64,000 nt of DNA from Albidovulum inexpectatum (GCF_002927635.1 NZ_PRDS01000004.1:186001-250000), one strand, 5' to 3'; shown: positions 1 to 7,681, numbered from the stretch's first letter. Notes: a model not told the origin generated them from the sequence alone. Numbers and translations: made by a program.

Positions 1-1
1 C

Positions 2-292
2 GGCCCGAACGCGGAATTCGCGCTGGCCGCGGCGCTGGCGCTGGACGGGGTGCCGGGCATCCATGTCATTGCCTGCGATACCGATGGCGTGGACGGCGCG
101 GCCGAGATCGCAGGCGCCATCGCCGGGCCCGAAACGCTGCCCCGCGCCCGCGCGGCGGGCATCGACCCCGGCACGGCGCTGGCGCGAAACGACGCACACG
201 GCTTCTTTGGCGCAATCGGCGGACAGGTCGTGACCGGCCCCACCCTGACCAATGTCAACGACTTCCGCGCAGTTCTGGTGGTGCCGGGGTAG
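2..292 (+). CDS. Glycerate 2-kinase / hydroxypyruvate reductase, C-terminal fragment (MOFRL domain)
   Basis: The 5' end lies before the window; 96 residues are visible up to the TAG at 290-292. The visible part matches the MOFRL domain that ends GckA/TtuD-type glycerate kinases, with the characteristic TDGVDGAAEIAGA-like stretch followed by NDAHGFF and GPTLTNVNDFRAVLV near the C-terminus. The family phosphorylates D-glycerate to 2-phosphoglycerate in the cytoplasm, feeding glyoxylate, tartrate or serine breakdown into glycolysis. Neighbours that would tell which pathway are outside the window. Family membership is fairly sure; the exact substrate is not. Confidence 0.8.
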   Translation, partial: GPNAEFALAAALALDGVPGIHVIACDTDGVDGAAEIAGAIAGPETLPRARAAGIDPGTALARNDAHGFFGAIGGQVVTGPTLTNVNDFRAVLVVPG

Positions 293-339
293 AGCCGATC
301 ACCGTATCGGCGCACGGGTCAGGCTGGCACCATGCACGA

Positions 340-365
340 CGCCCCGGCGGTTGCCGGGGCGTTTT
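340..365. terminator. Rho-independent terminator between convergent genes
   Basis: A perfect 8-bp stem, CGCCCCGG (340-347) pairing with CCGGGGCG (354-361), has a 6-base loop and is followed by TTTT at 362-365. It sits 48 bases after the glycerate kinase stop. The T-run suits the plus-strand gene. The hairpin also follows the end of the minus-strand tadG-like gene, so it may serve both. Confidence 0.7.
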
Positions 366-386
366 CGCATTCGTGGTGGTCTTCGA

Positions 387-1739
387 TCAGCCCGCCAAGC
401 GGAAATAGGCAGCCTCGAAATTGTTGTTCATGCCTGCGCCGTTGCAGAAGCCGAACGCGCCGTTCGAGGTGACGTCAAGTTTGCCGCCGGCGACGATGGA
501 CGCGCCCTCGATCCCGTCGGCATTGGCCGTCATCGAGATATCGCCCGCGGCCAGGATCTGGCTGCCATAGATATTGACCTTCGAGGCAAACTCGACCCCG
601 CCGCGTGTCACCAGTTGAACGTCGCCGCCTTCGGCGCAACCATCGTCCCGGCCCAGCGTGATGTCGGACGAGGCAAAGACCGATTTCGCGTCGGTATTGT
701 CCACCAGGATCACGGCGTCCTCGATGACCGCGCCGGCCTTGATCTGAATCCGGCAATTCGTGATCAGCACGGCCTCGCGGATCACGGCATCGCTTTCGAT
801 CGTCATGTGCGTCTTGGAATTCGGACAGGTCGCGCGGTGAATGCGGCCCTCCTGGATCGTGCCGGCCGTGATGCCCTTCTTGTAGTTCACCGTAATGATA
901 TTACCCGAGTCGAGATAATCCCTGTAATAGGGCGAGCCCGCGATCATGTAGCCCACGCCGGCATCATAGGGCTCCTCGGCGCCCAGAAATATGTCGTCGA
1001 TGCGATTGAGGATCCGGGGCGCATAGGACCCATCGCGCAAAGCCTGGGCCAGCCCGGTATTGGACTCGAAGCCCGAGGCGGGCAGGTCGATGTTGCGCTT
1101 GTCGGGCATCGACACGACCACGCCGGGTTCGAACGTGTTACCCGAACTGACCGAGACATAGCTTTGCGAATGAATGCAGAACCCGGCCTTGAACACGCCG
1201 TTCGACTGCATGTCCACGCGATCCATCGCGACAAAGCCTTCGCGGAAGCAGGACGGATAATAGGTCGTGTAGACAGATTGCGTCGTGACGTTCCAAGCGT
1301 TCAGACCGGCCAGCTTGAGCAGCAGAACCGGCACCCCGTTTCCGTTCGCTTCGGCCTGGCGGGTCGTGACCAGCACCGCGTCGCGCGCGGCGGGGTCCGC
1401 GATGAACTGATGCCTGGTTTCGTCCCAGCGGCCAAAGCGGATGTCATCCGCGGTCAGCACGGTGCCATAGCGCGATGGCGGCATGTTGTCGGCCGCGAGC
1501 TGCAGCGCGATCTGCCTGGCCTCGTCCGCCGATTTGAGTTCGCGCGAATACAGGGCCGCATGGGCAACCGTATCGGCCGTGACCTGCAGCCGGGTGCGCG
1601 CGGCGATGGCATTGGCATAGTCCACGGCAAGGCCGCCCATCATCAGGCAGGCCAGAAGGATCAACAACGCAAATGCCGTTATCCCGCCCGCTTGGTCCCC
1701 GGCCAGATCCCGCACATGTTTGGTCAGACGGCTTTTCAT
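387..1739 (-). CDS. TadG-like pilus-assembly / secreted-surface protein
   Basis: This 450-residue protein has one N-terminal membrane segment at about residues 19-40, preceded by a positively charged stretch. That is the arrangement of TadG-related Flp pilus proteins: a short cytoplasmic tail, one anchor and a large periplasmic domain. The second half (about residues 270-440) is rich in short Val/Ile/Ala-alternating strands with Gly and Asp turns, such as SDAVIREAVLITNCRIQI, and looks like a beta-solenoid. It starts 4 bases downstream of the TadE-like gene and is probably co-transcribed. No TadA/B/C, RcpC or prepilin peptidase lies nearby, so these would have to be elsewhere or not used. The TadG-like class is likely; the exact role is unknown. 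Confidence 0.72.
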   Translation of the reverse strand: MKSRLTKHVRDLAGDQAGGITAFALLILLACLMMGGLAVDYANAIAARTRLQVTADTVAHAALYSRELKSADEARQIALQLAADNMPPSRYGTVLTADDIRFGRWDETRHQFIADPAARDAVLVTTRQAEANGNGVPVLLLKLAGLNAWNVTTQSVYTTYYPSCFREGFVAMDRVDMQSNGVFKAGFCIHSQSYVSVSSGNTFEPGVVVSMPDKRNIDLPASGFESNTGLAQALRDGSYAPRILNRIDDIFLGAEEPYDAGVGYMIAGSPYYRDYLDSGNIITVNYKKGITAGTIQEGRIHRATCPNSKTHMTIESDAVIREAVLITNCRIQIKAGAVIEDAVILVDNTDAKSVFASSDITLGRDDGCAEGGDVQLVTRGGVEFASKVNIYGSQILAAGDISMTANADGIEGASIVAGGKLDVTSNGAFGFCNGAGMNNNFEAAYFRLAG

Positions 1740-1742
1740 GGC

Positions 1743-2156
1743 TCAGTTCTCCATCAGATGTTCGGCGCGCACCGTGATGCGGGTGCCCTGAAAGACCTTG
1801 GCGATGCCAAAGACATCCAGATCGGTCACCGGGGCGCTTGCGGTGGTGGTGATCAGGCCGGCGACGATGCTGGTCGAGGCCTGCGGGTCCGAGGTGATGA
1901 TCGCCAGCCTCTGGGTGATGAAGTGTTCGGTTTCCTGTTCGTCCTTCAGGCGATGGATCGACAGGTTCCGGTTCGCGTCCTGCACGACGCGCAGCATCGT
2001 GGACTGATAGTGAAAGATCATCGCCAGATCGACCAGCAGCATGAACAGGCCGATGAAGAACGGCAGCCACAGAATGGCCTCGATCGTGGCCGCGCCGGAT
2101 TCGTCGCGCAGCGCCCGGCGCGCCATCGCTGGATATGTCTTCTTCCGTTTCAGCAC
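1743..2156 (-). CDS. TadE-like pseudopilin
   Basis: A GTG start at 2156 was chosen because GGAAAG precedes it and it gives a compact 137-residue protein; an in-frame ATG further upstream would add a non-conserved tail. Residues 18-50 hold the TadE signature: a short basic leader, then ESGAATIEAILWLPFF with the conserved Glu at about residue 26, then a hydrophobic helix. TadE-family proteins are minor pseudopilins processed by a prepilin peptidase and act at the inner membrane and periplasm during Flp pilus assembly. It precedes the tadG-like gene in one transcription unit. A pair of CGTTCA repeats lies about 115 bases upstream of its start. Confidence 0.78.
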   Translation of the reverse strand: MLKRKKTYPAMARRALRDESGAATIEAILWLPFFIGLFMLLVDLAMIFHYQSTMLRVVQDANRNLSIHRLKDEQETEHFITQRLAIITSDPQASTSIVAGLITTTASAPVTDLDVFGIAKVFQGTRITVRAEHLMEN

Positions 2157-2268
2157 CGTGCTTTCCCTTCCTGGCACGTGCCTCGGCGCAACCCTTGCAT
2201 CATGCGCCGCGGCCTTGCCCCCCGGTTCTTCTTGTTGCACGCCCCGGTTGAACCGGGTCGAAACGCGC

Positions 2269-2285
2269 CGTTCATCCGGCGTTCA
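2269..2285. promoter_or_regulatory. PhoP-box-like direct repeat upstream of tadE-like gene
   Basis: CGTTCA at 2269-2274 and CGTTCA at 2280-2285 are separated by 5 bases. A 6-5-6 direct repeat is the geometry used by OmpR/PhoP-type response regulators. The same hexamer pair with the same spacing occurs at 3290-3306, and an OmpR-type regulator is encoded at 3913-4572. Binding is inferred. The site lies upstream of the tadE-like start at 2156 and downstream of the end of the secreted-protein gene at 2297. Confidence 0.5.
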
Positions 2286-2296
2286 TCTTGGGCCGG

Positions 2297-3172
2297 TCAT
2301 TCGGTCGCGGCGGCGCTGGTCACGTCGTCTTCTGCGTCCGCCCCGGCACGGCTGACTCCAAGCGCCCCGGCCAGTTCGTCCAGCAGATCCTCGGCCCGCT
2401 CGGGCGACAGGGACTTGTTCGACTCCTCGACGATGCGCGCCTCGGATGCGGTCAGGAATTCGTCCAGCGCGGCCTGCTGCGAATCCTCGGCCAGGCGCGC
2501 GGCCTCGGCATCGGCAATGGCCTGAACGGCCTCCAGATCGATGCCATCGCAATTGGCCACGCAAGAGACCACGCCGCTTTCGACCGAATAGATCGGGTCG
2601 CCTTCGGTGGCGCCTTCGTTCAGAAGCGCAGCAAGCTCCGTGTCGATCTGAACCGGATCGGGGTCCGGGATGAACCCGTCCAGCGCGGCCAGTTCGGCCT
2701 CGGTCAGCTCTTCCCCGGCGGCGGCGCGGGCGGCCAGCTGGTACTGGGCCAGAGCGCCGATCGTGCCGTTGAAGTTCTGGTTGCGGATATGCGCATCCAG
2801 CGCCGCCTGGTTGGCATTGGCCGCGTTCCACTTGCCCTTTTCGCTGGGATGCAGCGGCGCGGCCTCGGTCACCGTCGAGGACTTTCCGGCCTGCCCAGGC
2901 GCCGATGGCTTGGCCGGCCGGACCTCGCGCACGGGTTTGGCGGGGCGTTCGGACCTGGCGCCGTTGCCGCGATCGGATCTCGATCCCCGGTCGCCCCCCC
3001 GGTCGCGATCGGCGCCCTTGCCGTTGCCACCACCGTTTCCGCCGCCCTTGCCTTCATTGCCCTTGGCATGGACCGCAACCGGCGTTGCAAGCGTGATGAT
3101 CAGGGCGGTCGAGGCAAGCGTGGCGGCCGCGATACAGGCGGCTTGCAGAACCGATTTGGTCTTGCGCGTCAT
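2297..3172 (-). CDS. Secreted protein with Gly/Asn/Lys-rich and Arg/Asp-rich segment, function unknown
   Basis: A start at 3172 was chosen because it directly precedes a clear signal peptide and has GGAG upstream. The 291-residue product begins MTRKTKSVLQ, has a hydrophobic core to about residue 30, and has a likely cleavage site after VHA at residue 36. Residues 37-75 are low complexity (GKGGGNGGGNGKGADRDRGG). The rest is soluble and acidic, Ala/Glu-rich and predicted helical, with a C-x3-C pair (SCVANC) in the middle. It is divergent from the PepSY-like gene at 3325, which also encodes a Gly/Asn/Lys-rich tail. I do not recognise a family. Export and shared regulation with its neighbours are inferences. 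Confidence 0.7.
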   Translation of the reverse strand: MTRKTKSVLQAACIAAATLASTALIITLATPVAVHAKGNEGKGGGNGGGNGKGADRDRGGDRGSRSDRGNGARSERPAKPVREVRPAKPSAPGQAGKSSTVTEAAPLHPSEKGKWNAANANQAALDAHIRNQNFNGTIGALAQYQLAARAAAGEELTEAELAALDGFIPDPDPVQIDTELAALLNEGATEGDPIYSVESGVVSCVANCDGIDLEAVQAIADAEAARLAEDSQQAALDEFLTASEARIVEESNKSLSPERAEDLLDELAGALGVSRAGADAEDDVTSAAATE

Positions 3173-3258
3173 GTCCAGTCTCCGTTTCTTGTTCCGTGAG
3201 TGGTGACGAATTCCCAAACTGACGGGCCACCGGAATCGGGCCGCCAGTCGCAACACAG

Positions 3259-3306
3259 CACAAGCCGGATGAACGGGGCTGCAATGCGCCGTTCATCTTG
3301 CGTTCA
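3259..3306. promoter_or_regulatory. Divergent PhoP-box-like operator between two secreted-protein genes
   Basis: On the plus strand CGTTCA occurs at 3290-3295 and 3301-3306 with 5 bases between, a few bases from the PepSY gene's ribosome site. On the minus strand, positions 3275 to 3259 read CGTTCATCCGG followed by CTTGTG, a weaker second copy aimed at the divergent gene. GATGAACGG (3268-3276) and CCGTTCATC (3289-3297) form a perfect 9-bp inverted repeat around the centre. The layout suggests one regulator, probably that of 3913-4572, controlling both directions. Confidence 0.5.
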
Positions 3307-3324
3307 AGAAGGACGTGTTAGGAC

Positions 3325-3891
3325 ATGACAATCTGGCGCTATGGCCATTGGGGACGTTTGATGCTTTTGCATGTGCTTGGTGTGATATTGCTGGTCCTCG
3401 TCATGGCCCTTGGCGCGGCGCGGGCAGATACCCCGCGCGAAATGTCGCCCCAGGATCTGCGCCAGAGCGTCGCCTCGGGCCAGTCCCAGCCCTTGCCGCG
3501 CATCCTCAAGGCCGTGGCGGCGCGGGTGCCGGGCACGGCCGTGGACGTGCGCGCCTTCGATCTGGGCGGGGTCTATTACAAGGTCATCATCAAGCGGCCG
3601 GACGGTCAGCTGGTCAGCGTCGTGGTCGAGGCTGCGTCGGGGCGGCTGCTGCCGTCGAGCGAGCCCGCGGCCAAGGCCGTGCGTGCCGCGGCCCAGACGG
3701 CTGGGTCCGGCAATGCAAATGCATATGGGCGCTCGGCCTCCAGCCCCGGGAAATCGGGCAGCGCAGGCAGTAACGGCAAGTCCGGCGGCCAGGGCGGCAA
3801 CAACGGCGGCGGCAACAAGGGAGGCAATGGCGGTGGCGGCGGAAACGGCGGTGGCAACGGTGGTGGTAACGGCGGTGGCAAGAAGAACTGA
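3325..3891 (+). CDS. Secreted PepSY-like protein with Gly/Asn-rich tail
   Basis: The protein has 188 residues. Its N-terminus is a signal peptide with a long hydrophobic core (residues 13-32) and likely cleavage after ARA at about residue 34. Residues 45-110 resemble a PepSY domain: a helix with LPRILKAVAARVPGTAVDVRAFDLGG, then YYKVIIKRPDGQLVSVVVEAASGRLL, the usual strand-strand-GRLL pattern. From about residue 115 to the end the chain is almost only Gly, Asn, Lys and Ser. PepSY proteins often sit beside PhoPQ-like two-component genes and may bind the sensor or inhibit proteases. Here the regulator gene starts 21 bases downstream. An alternative start is the ATG at 3361. Confidence 0.75.
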   Translation: MTIWRYGHWGRLMLLHVLGVILLVLVMALGAARADTPREMSPQDLRQSVASGQSQPLPRILKAVAARVPGTAVDVRAFDLGGVYYKVIIKRPDGQLVSVVVEAASGRLLPSSEPAAKAVRAAAQTAGSGNANAYGRSASSPGKSGSAGSNGKSGGQGGNNGGGNKGGNGGGGGNGGGNGGGNGGGKKN

Positions 3892-3912
3892 ACGACACGA
3901 GTTGCGCGGCTG

Positions 3913-4572
3913 ATGCGACTGCTGGTCGTAGAAGATGAAGTCGTCCTGGCCGATCAGCTGCGTCGCGCGCTGGTGGCCGAAGGTCATGCCGTGGATGCCG
4001 TTCATGACGGCGAAGAGGCCGCCCATCTGGGCGAAACCGAGCCTTATGACCTGATCGTTCTCGACATCGGCCTACCAAAGCGCGACGGGCTCAGCGTGCT
4101 GCGCGACTGGCGCAAGGCGGGCATCGACACGCCGGTCCTGATACTGACCGCGCGCGATGGCTGGGCCGACCGGGTCGATGGGCTGGATGCCGGCGCGGAC
4201 GACTACCTGCCAAAGCCGTTCCACATGGCCGAGCTTTCGGCGCGCGTGCGGGCGCTGCTGCGCCGGCGCTCGGGCCTGGCCAACCCGATCCTGCGCGCCG
4301 CGGGGGTCGAGCTGGACACGCGATCGGGCAGGGTGCTGCGCGATGGTGTCCGGGTCGATCTTACGCCGCAGGAACTGGCGGTGCTGTCCTACCTGCTTCA
4401 CAACATGGGCCGGCTTGTCTCGCGCACCGAACTGGCCGAGCATATCTATCAATATGACGGCGACAGGGATTCGAACACGATCGCCGTCTTCGTGACACGC
4501 CTGCGCAAGAAGCTGGGACCTGACCTGATCACCACCGTGCGCGGTCGTGGCTACATGATCGACAGGACGTGA
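3913..4572 (+). CDS. OmpR/PhoP-family response regulator
   Basis: The 219-residue protein has a receiver domain (residues 1-115) with acidic residues D8 and E9, phospho-acceptor D51 in LIVLDIGLPKRDG, and the conserved K101 in DDYLPKPF. A winged-helix DNA-binding domain follows (about residues 125-219), ending in the typical VTRLRKKLGPDLITTVRGRGYMI motif. It resembles PhoP, QseB and similar regulators that bind 6-5-6 direct repeats. Its stop overlaps the start of the sensor kinase gene, so the two are translationally coupled. The CGTTCA boxes at 2269 and 3290 are its most likely targets; this is an inference from position and geometry. Confidence 0.93.
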   Translation: MRLLVVEDEVVLADQLRRALVAEGHAVDAVHDGEEAAHLGETEPYDLIVLDIGLPKRDGLSVLRDWRKAGIDTPVLILTARDGWADRVDGLDAGADDYLPKPFHMAELSARVRALLRRRSGLANPILRAAGVELDTRSGRVLRDGVRVDLTPQELAVLSYLLHNMGRLVSRTELAEHIYQYDGDRDSNTIAVFVTRLRKKLGPDLITTVRGRGYMIDRT

Positions 4573-5915
4573 TGCGGTCCCTGCGGCGCCGCGCGATGCT
4601 GTTCGGGCTGCTGTGGGCGGGGCTGGTCGTCGCGATCGGTGGCCTGCTGCTGGTGGTCTTCTTCAATCAGCTGACACTGCGGCGCTTTGATGCCAGTCTG
4701 GCCGAGCGTCATCTGGGCCTGATCGCCGCCCTGGGCAGCGCGGATGGCGATCTGGAAATCGTCGAGACGCTGCTGCCCGACCCGGCCTATCGACGCCCGT
4801 ATTCCGGCCGCTACTGGCAGGTCGAAGGCGACAACGGCACGGTCGCGGTGTCACGGTCATTGTTCGATACGCTGCTGGAACGACCGAATGTGCGGATGGG
4901 CGAGCGCAGGTTCTGGGACGGTGTCGGTCCCGACGGCCCCGTGCGCGGGATCACCGAGATGGTTCGGCTGGACGATGGCCGCAGTCTTGTCGCGACCACG
5001 GCCCAAAGCCTGACCGAGCTGGTGACCGATCGACGCGACGTTCGCCGCTCGCTGCTCGCGACCTTTGCCTTTGTCGGTGTTCTGGGGGTTCTGGGCGCGG
5101 CCCTGATCGTCGGCGCGACGTTGCGGCCGCTCGGGCGCCTGCGGGCAGACGTGGTCGGCCGCTGGGACCGTGGCGAAAATCTGGACCCCGGGTCCTATCC
5201 GGAAGAGGTTGCGCCGCTGGTCGCCGACATCAATACGCTGCTCGAGCGCAATCGCGAGATCGTCGAGCGCGGCCGCCGCCAGGCCGCTGATCTTGCCCAT
5301 GCGCTGAAGACACCGGTCGCCATCCTGCGCAACGCACTGGATGCGGCCCCGCGCGACGTCGGCGACGAGGCGCGGCTGGCGCTTGATCGGGTCGAGGCGC
5401 AATTGCAGACCCAGCTTGCGCGGATCCGCGCGGCAAATGCATCAGTTCTGGCGCGCGGGCGGTTGCCGGTTGGCAAATCCGTGGATCGTCTTCTGCGCCT
5501 GTTTTGCAGCCTTCCCGAAGCCAGGGAGCTGGAATTCGATCTCGATCTGCCCGATGGGCTTGTCGTGGCGATGGATGTCCAGGATCTCGAGGAAATCCTT
5601 GGCAACCTGATCGAGAACGCGGTCCGACACGCGCGCACGAAGGTGCGTGTTTCGGGTCGGCGCGAGGGGTCGGCGTCGATCGTGGACATCGAGGATGACG
5701 GCCCCGGCATTCCCGAGGCCGAGCGCCGCGAGGCGCTGCGTTCAGGCGGACGTCTGGACGTGTCGGCGCCGGGCACGGGTCTGGGCCTTGCCATCGCCTC
5801 GGACCTCACCGCGGCCTATGGCGGAGAGCTGGCGCTTGAGCGCTCGCCAACCCTTGGGGGCCTGCGCGTGCGGCTGCGCGTGCCCGATCGCGCCGGCCTT
5901 GGTGGGCCGGGCTGA
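4569..5915 (+). CDS. Sensor histidine kinase (PhoQ/QseC-like)
   Basis: The 448-residue membrane kinase partners the regulator just upstream. Transmembrane helices lie at about residues 10-32 and 162-185 and enclose a periplasmic sensor domain of about 125 residues. A HAMP-like linker follows, then the H-box with phospho-acceptor H244 in ADLAHALKTPVAIL. The ATPase part carries the N-box NLIENAVRHA, the G1 box DIEDDGPGIP and the G2 box GTGLGLAIA. Translation can begin at GTG 4569 (GTGA overlap with the regulator stop) or at ATG 4572. No terminator is visible after the stop. The signal sensed is unknown; Mg2+, cationic peptides or envelope stress would fit the family. Confidence 0.92.
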   Translation: MMRSLRRRAMLFGLLWAGLVVAIGGLLLVVFFNQLTLRRFDASLAERHLGLIAALGSADGDLEIVETLLPDPAYRRPYSGRYWQVEGDNGTVAVSRSLFDTLLERPNVRMGERRFWDGVGPDGPVRGITEMVRLDDGRSLVATTAQSLTELVTDRRDVRRSLLATFAFVGVLGVLGAALIVGATLRPLGRLRADVVGRWDRGENLDPGSYPEEVAPLVADINTLLERNREIVERGRRQAADLAHALKTPVAILRNALDAAPRDVGDEARLALDRVEAQLQTQLARIRAANASVLARGRLPVGKSVDRLLRLFCSLPEARELEFDLDLPDGLVVAMDVQDLEEILGNLIENAVRHARTKVRVSGRREGSASIVDIEDDGPGIPEAERREALRSGGRLDVSAPGTGLGLAIASDLTAAYGGELALERSPTLGGLRVRLRVPDRAGLGGPG

Positions 5916-6020
5916 GGGGCAATTGATTTAACATAAGACCGATTATCGGCCTGAAAGCAGAGGGTGGCGTGGGATCGAAGCGGATATCGATGGTGGCACA
6001 CGCCCCTTTCGGGACACGAA

Positions 6021-6113
6021 GGCTCTGATGATGTGACCGTCCTCCTTTGTGGATCATCGTAGACCCACCTTGGCACATTGATGCCCTCGGGGGGCGGTCA
6101 CATCATCAGAGCC
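6021..6113. repeat. 93-bp inverted-repeat element (MITE-like or IS remnant)
   Basis: GGCTCTGATGATGTGACCG (6021-6039) is the exact reverse complement of 6095-6113. The two 19-bp arms enclose 55 bases with no coding potential. Similarity continues inward for a few more bases (TCC against the complement of GGGG). No target-site duplication is obvious in the flanks (ACGAA and GTTCG). Size and structure fit a miniature inverted-repeat element or the abutted ends of a deleted insertion sequence. A structured RNA is the alternative. Confidence 0.55.
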
Positions 6114-6685
6114 GTTCGCATGGGTCCATTCTCGGTAAGAATTTTGGGCGCTACCGGGTCGGTTCTCAGCGGAAATCATCAGGCAGGCGATAGCGGCGCT
6201 CGGCCTCTTCGGGGGCTGCGGTCAAGGGAGAACTTGCGGCGGTGACGCGCACCGCGCGAATGTCCACCCCGTCGATGGGCTCGACGTGGACGGGCTGATG
6301 AAGATCTACATGTCGCTCGGCGCCCTTGCCCCCGATGCGCTCAAGGGGCGTCTGCCACGCGCGGGTGCAGCCAAGTGACTTTGCCGCTGCACGAGGGAAC
6401 GACCGCACCTTCGATGGGACATGGACACCCGGGAAGTCTTCCGGTCATGGTCGCAAAAAAGGGCATCACGCGCCGCCGAAAGTCTTTTGCCGTCACCGCA
6501 GCGGGGCGCGCCGAGCCGACCCCGAAGGCGCGATGTTCTTCGACGCCCAGATGCGCCGCGGACAAGAGATGATCGAGCAACTGCTCGATACGCTTGGCAA
6601 GGAAGGTGCCGTCCCGCCGAAAGGGGCAAGGACCGAGCCCTGATGTCGGCCCGCGGCGCGTCCTCGGGCACAGCGCGCCAGCCGC

Positions 6686-6711
6686 TTGACCCGGCCGCGC
6701 GGCCGGGTCAA
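6686..6711. repeat. 26-bp perfect palindrome
   Basis: TTGACCCGGCCGC at 6686-6698 is followed immediately by its exact reverse complement at 6699-6711. It lies 43 bases after the last fragment stop (6643) and 56 bases before the ASCH gene. It could fold as a very stable hairpin ending an upstream transcript, though there is no T-run, or it could be a protein-binding or recombination site at the module edge. Confidence 0.5.
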
Positions 6712-6766
6712 TGAACGCAAACATTCTTCAGAATCAACACACTCGATCGCAATCAGAGGCACCAGG

Positions 6767-7681
6767 GTGACGGTTTCAAAAGCACTGATAATCGCCGATC
6801 CGTGGATCGGGATGATCCTGAACGGCAGCAAGATCTGGGAAATGCGGTCGACCGGCGCGGCGCATCGCGGCTGGTTCGGCCTGATCGCCAAGGGCACGGG
6901 CGCGGTCCACGGCGTGGCGCGCCTTGCCGACGTTCTGCCGCCGCTCTCGCCGGACGAAATGCTGGCGACCATCGACAAGCACCGCATCCCGGCCGGGATG
7001 ATCACTTCGGGTGAAGTCGCCAGATGGAACACGCCTTGGGTGCTGGCCGATGTCCGGCGGCTGCCGACCCCGGTGCCCTATCGCCACCGGCCCGGAGCGG
7101 TGACCTGGGTCACGCTCGATCCCGAGGTCTCGGCCGCCATCGCGGCACAGATGCCGGACCTGCCCACCACAGCACCTGCCCGACAGGCAAGGCAGACCCC
7201 GGCGGCGCCGCGCAGCGCCGTACCGACGCAGGGCCGGCCGTTCCCCGAACCGGCCGCGCCCGCAGGCAACACCCACGGCAATACCGCCGGAAACGCGGTC
7301 GCCACCCCCTGCCCATCGGACCCCGTCGTACTGGCGGCAGAGGAATCTGGCCCCGGAACGCCAATCGGCAGCGTCGAACTGACCGAGGGAAACATCCGGA
7401 ACAATCACATCTACCTGCGCGGCATACTTGACCGCTTCCCAGCCGACGCGATCGGCGGCGGGAACGCAGCCAGCAAAGCGCCGCGCGCGCTTGTGATCGA
7501 CTGGGGCGGCGACGCCCCGGCGATGACGGATATCGACGGGACAAAGAAGATCTTCCGCGCGCGCGGCTGGATCAGATCCTTCTTCGAACGCACCGGCGCC
7601 CGGCCCGGCGATCGGGCCCATTTCGAACAGACCGGCCCGCATGCCTATCGGGTCAGCCTGTCCCGGCAAGATCCGGCGTGA
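6767..7681 (+). CDS. ASCH-domain protein with C-terminal DNA-binding-like domain
   Basis: A GTG start at 6767 was chosen because AGAGG lies just upstream and the conserved domain begins at once; this gives 304 residues. Residues 1-125 form an ASCH (PUA-superfamily) domain with the family signature GxKxxExR visible as GSKIWEMR. A Pro/Ala/Gly-rich linker of about 90 residues follows. The last 100 residues (from LTEGNIRNNHIYLRGIL to the end), with the block FPADAIGG and TDIDGTKKIFRARGWIRSFF, resemble pseudobarrel DNA-recognition domains of B3/EcoRII-N type. The second assignment is less certain than the first. ASCH domains bind nucleic acids or modified nucleosides. The HNH gene follows 113 bases downstream on the same strand. 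Confidence 0.7.
   Translation: MTVSKALIIADPWIGMILNGSKIWEMRSTGAAHRGWFGLIAKGTGAVHGVARLADVLPPLSPDEMLATIDKHRIPAGMITSGEVARWNTPWVLADVRRLPTPVPYRHRPGAVTWVTLDPEVSAAIAAQMPDLPTTAPARQARQTPAAPRSAVPTQGRPFPEPAAPAGNTHGNTAGNAVATPCPSDPVVLAAEESGPGTPIGSVELTEGNIRNNHIYLRGILDRFPADAIGGGNAASKAPRALVIDWGGDAPAMTDIDGTKKIFRARGWIRSFFERTGARPGDRAHFEQTGPHAYRVSLSRQDPA

Larger units (their letters stand above)
5916..6766. other. Decayed 850-base region with gene fragments and repeats
   Basis: No intact gene is supported here. It holds the inverted-repeat element at 6021-6113 and the palindrome at 6686-6711. Two plus-strand fragments look like the ends of once-coding frames. One ends at 6378 and reads VDGLDVDGLMKIYMSLG then ALAPDALKGRLPRAGAAK. 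The other, 6533-6643, reads MFFDAQMRRGQEMIEQLL then DTLGKEG with a GAAGG stretch upstream. Neither matches a family I recognise. The start of the region (5925-5955) is more AT-rich than the surroundings. This is probably a scar of lost mobile or phage-like genes. Confidence 0.5.

Noticed and set aside
252-2525. Long open frame of 757 codons on the plus strand across the tadE/tadG region
   Set aside because: It is antisense to two genes with clear membrane and family signatures, its product is Arg/His/Gly-rich without motifs, and such frames are expected opposite high-GC genes.
6166-6671. Intact small genes in the gap before the ASCH gene
   Set aside because: All open frames here lack a start with ribosome site plus a coherent domain; at best they are gene remnants.
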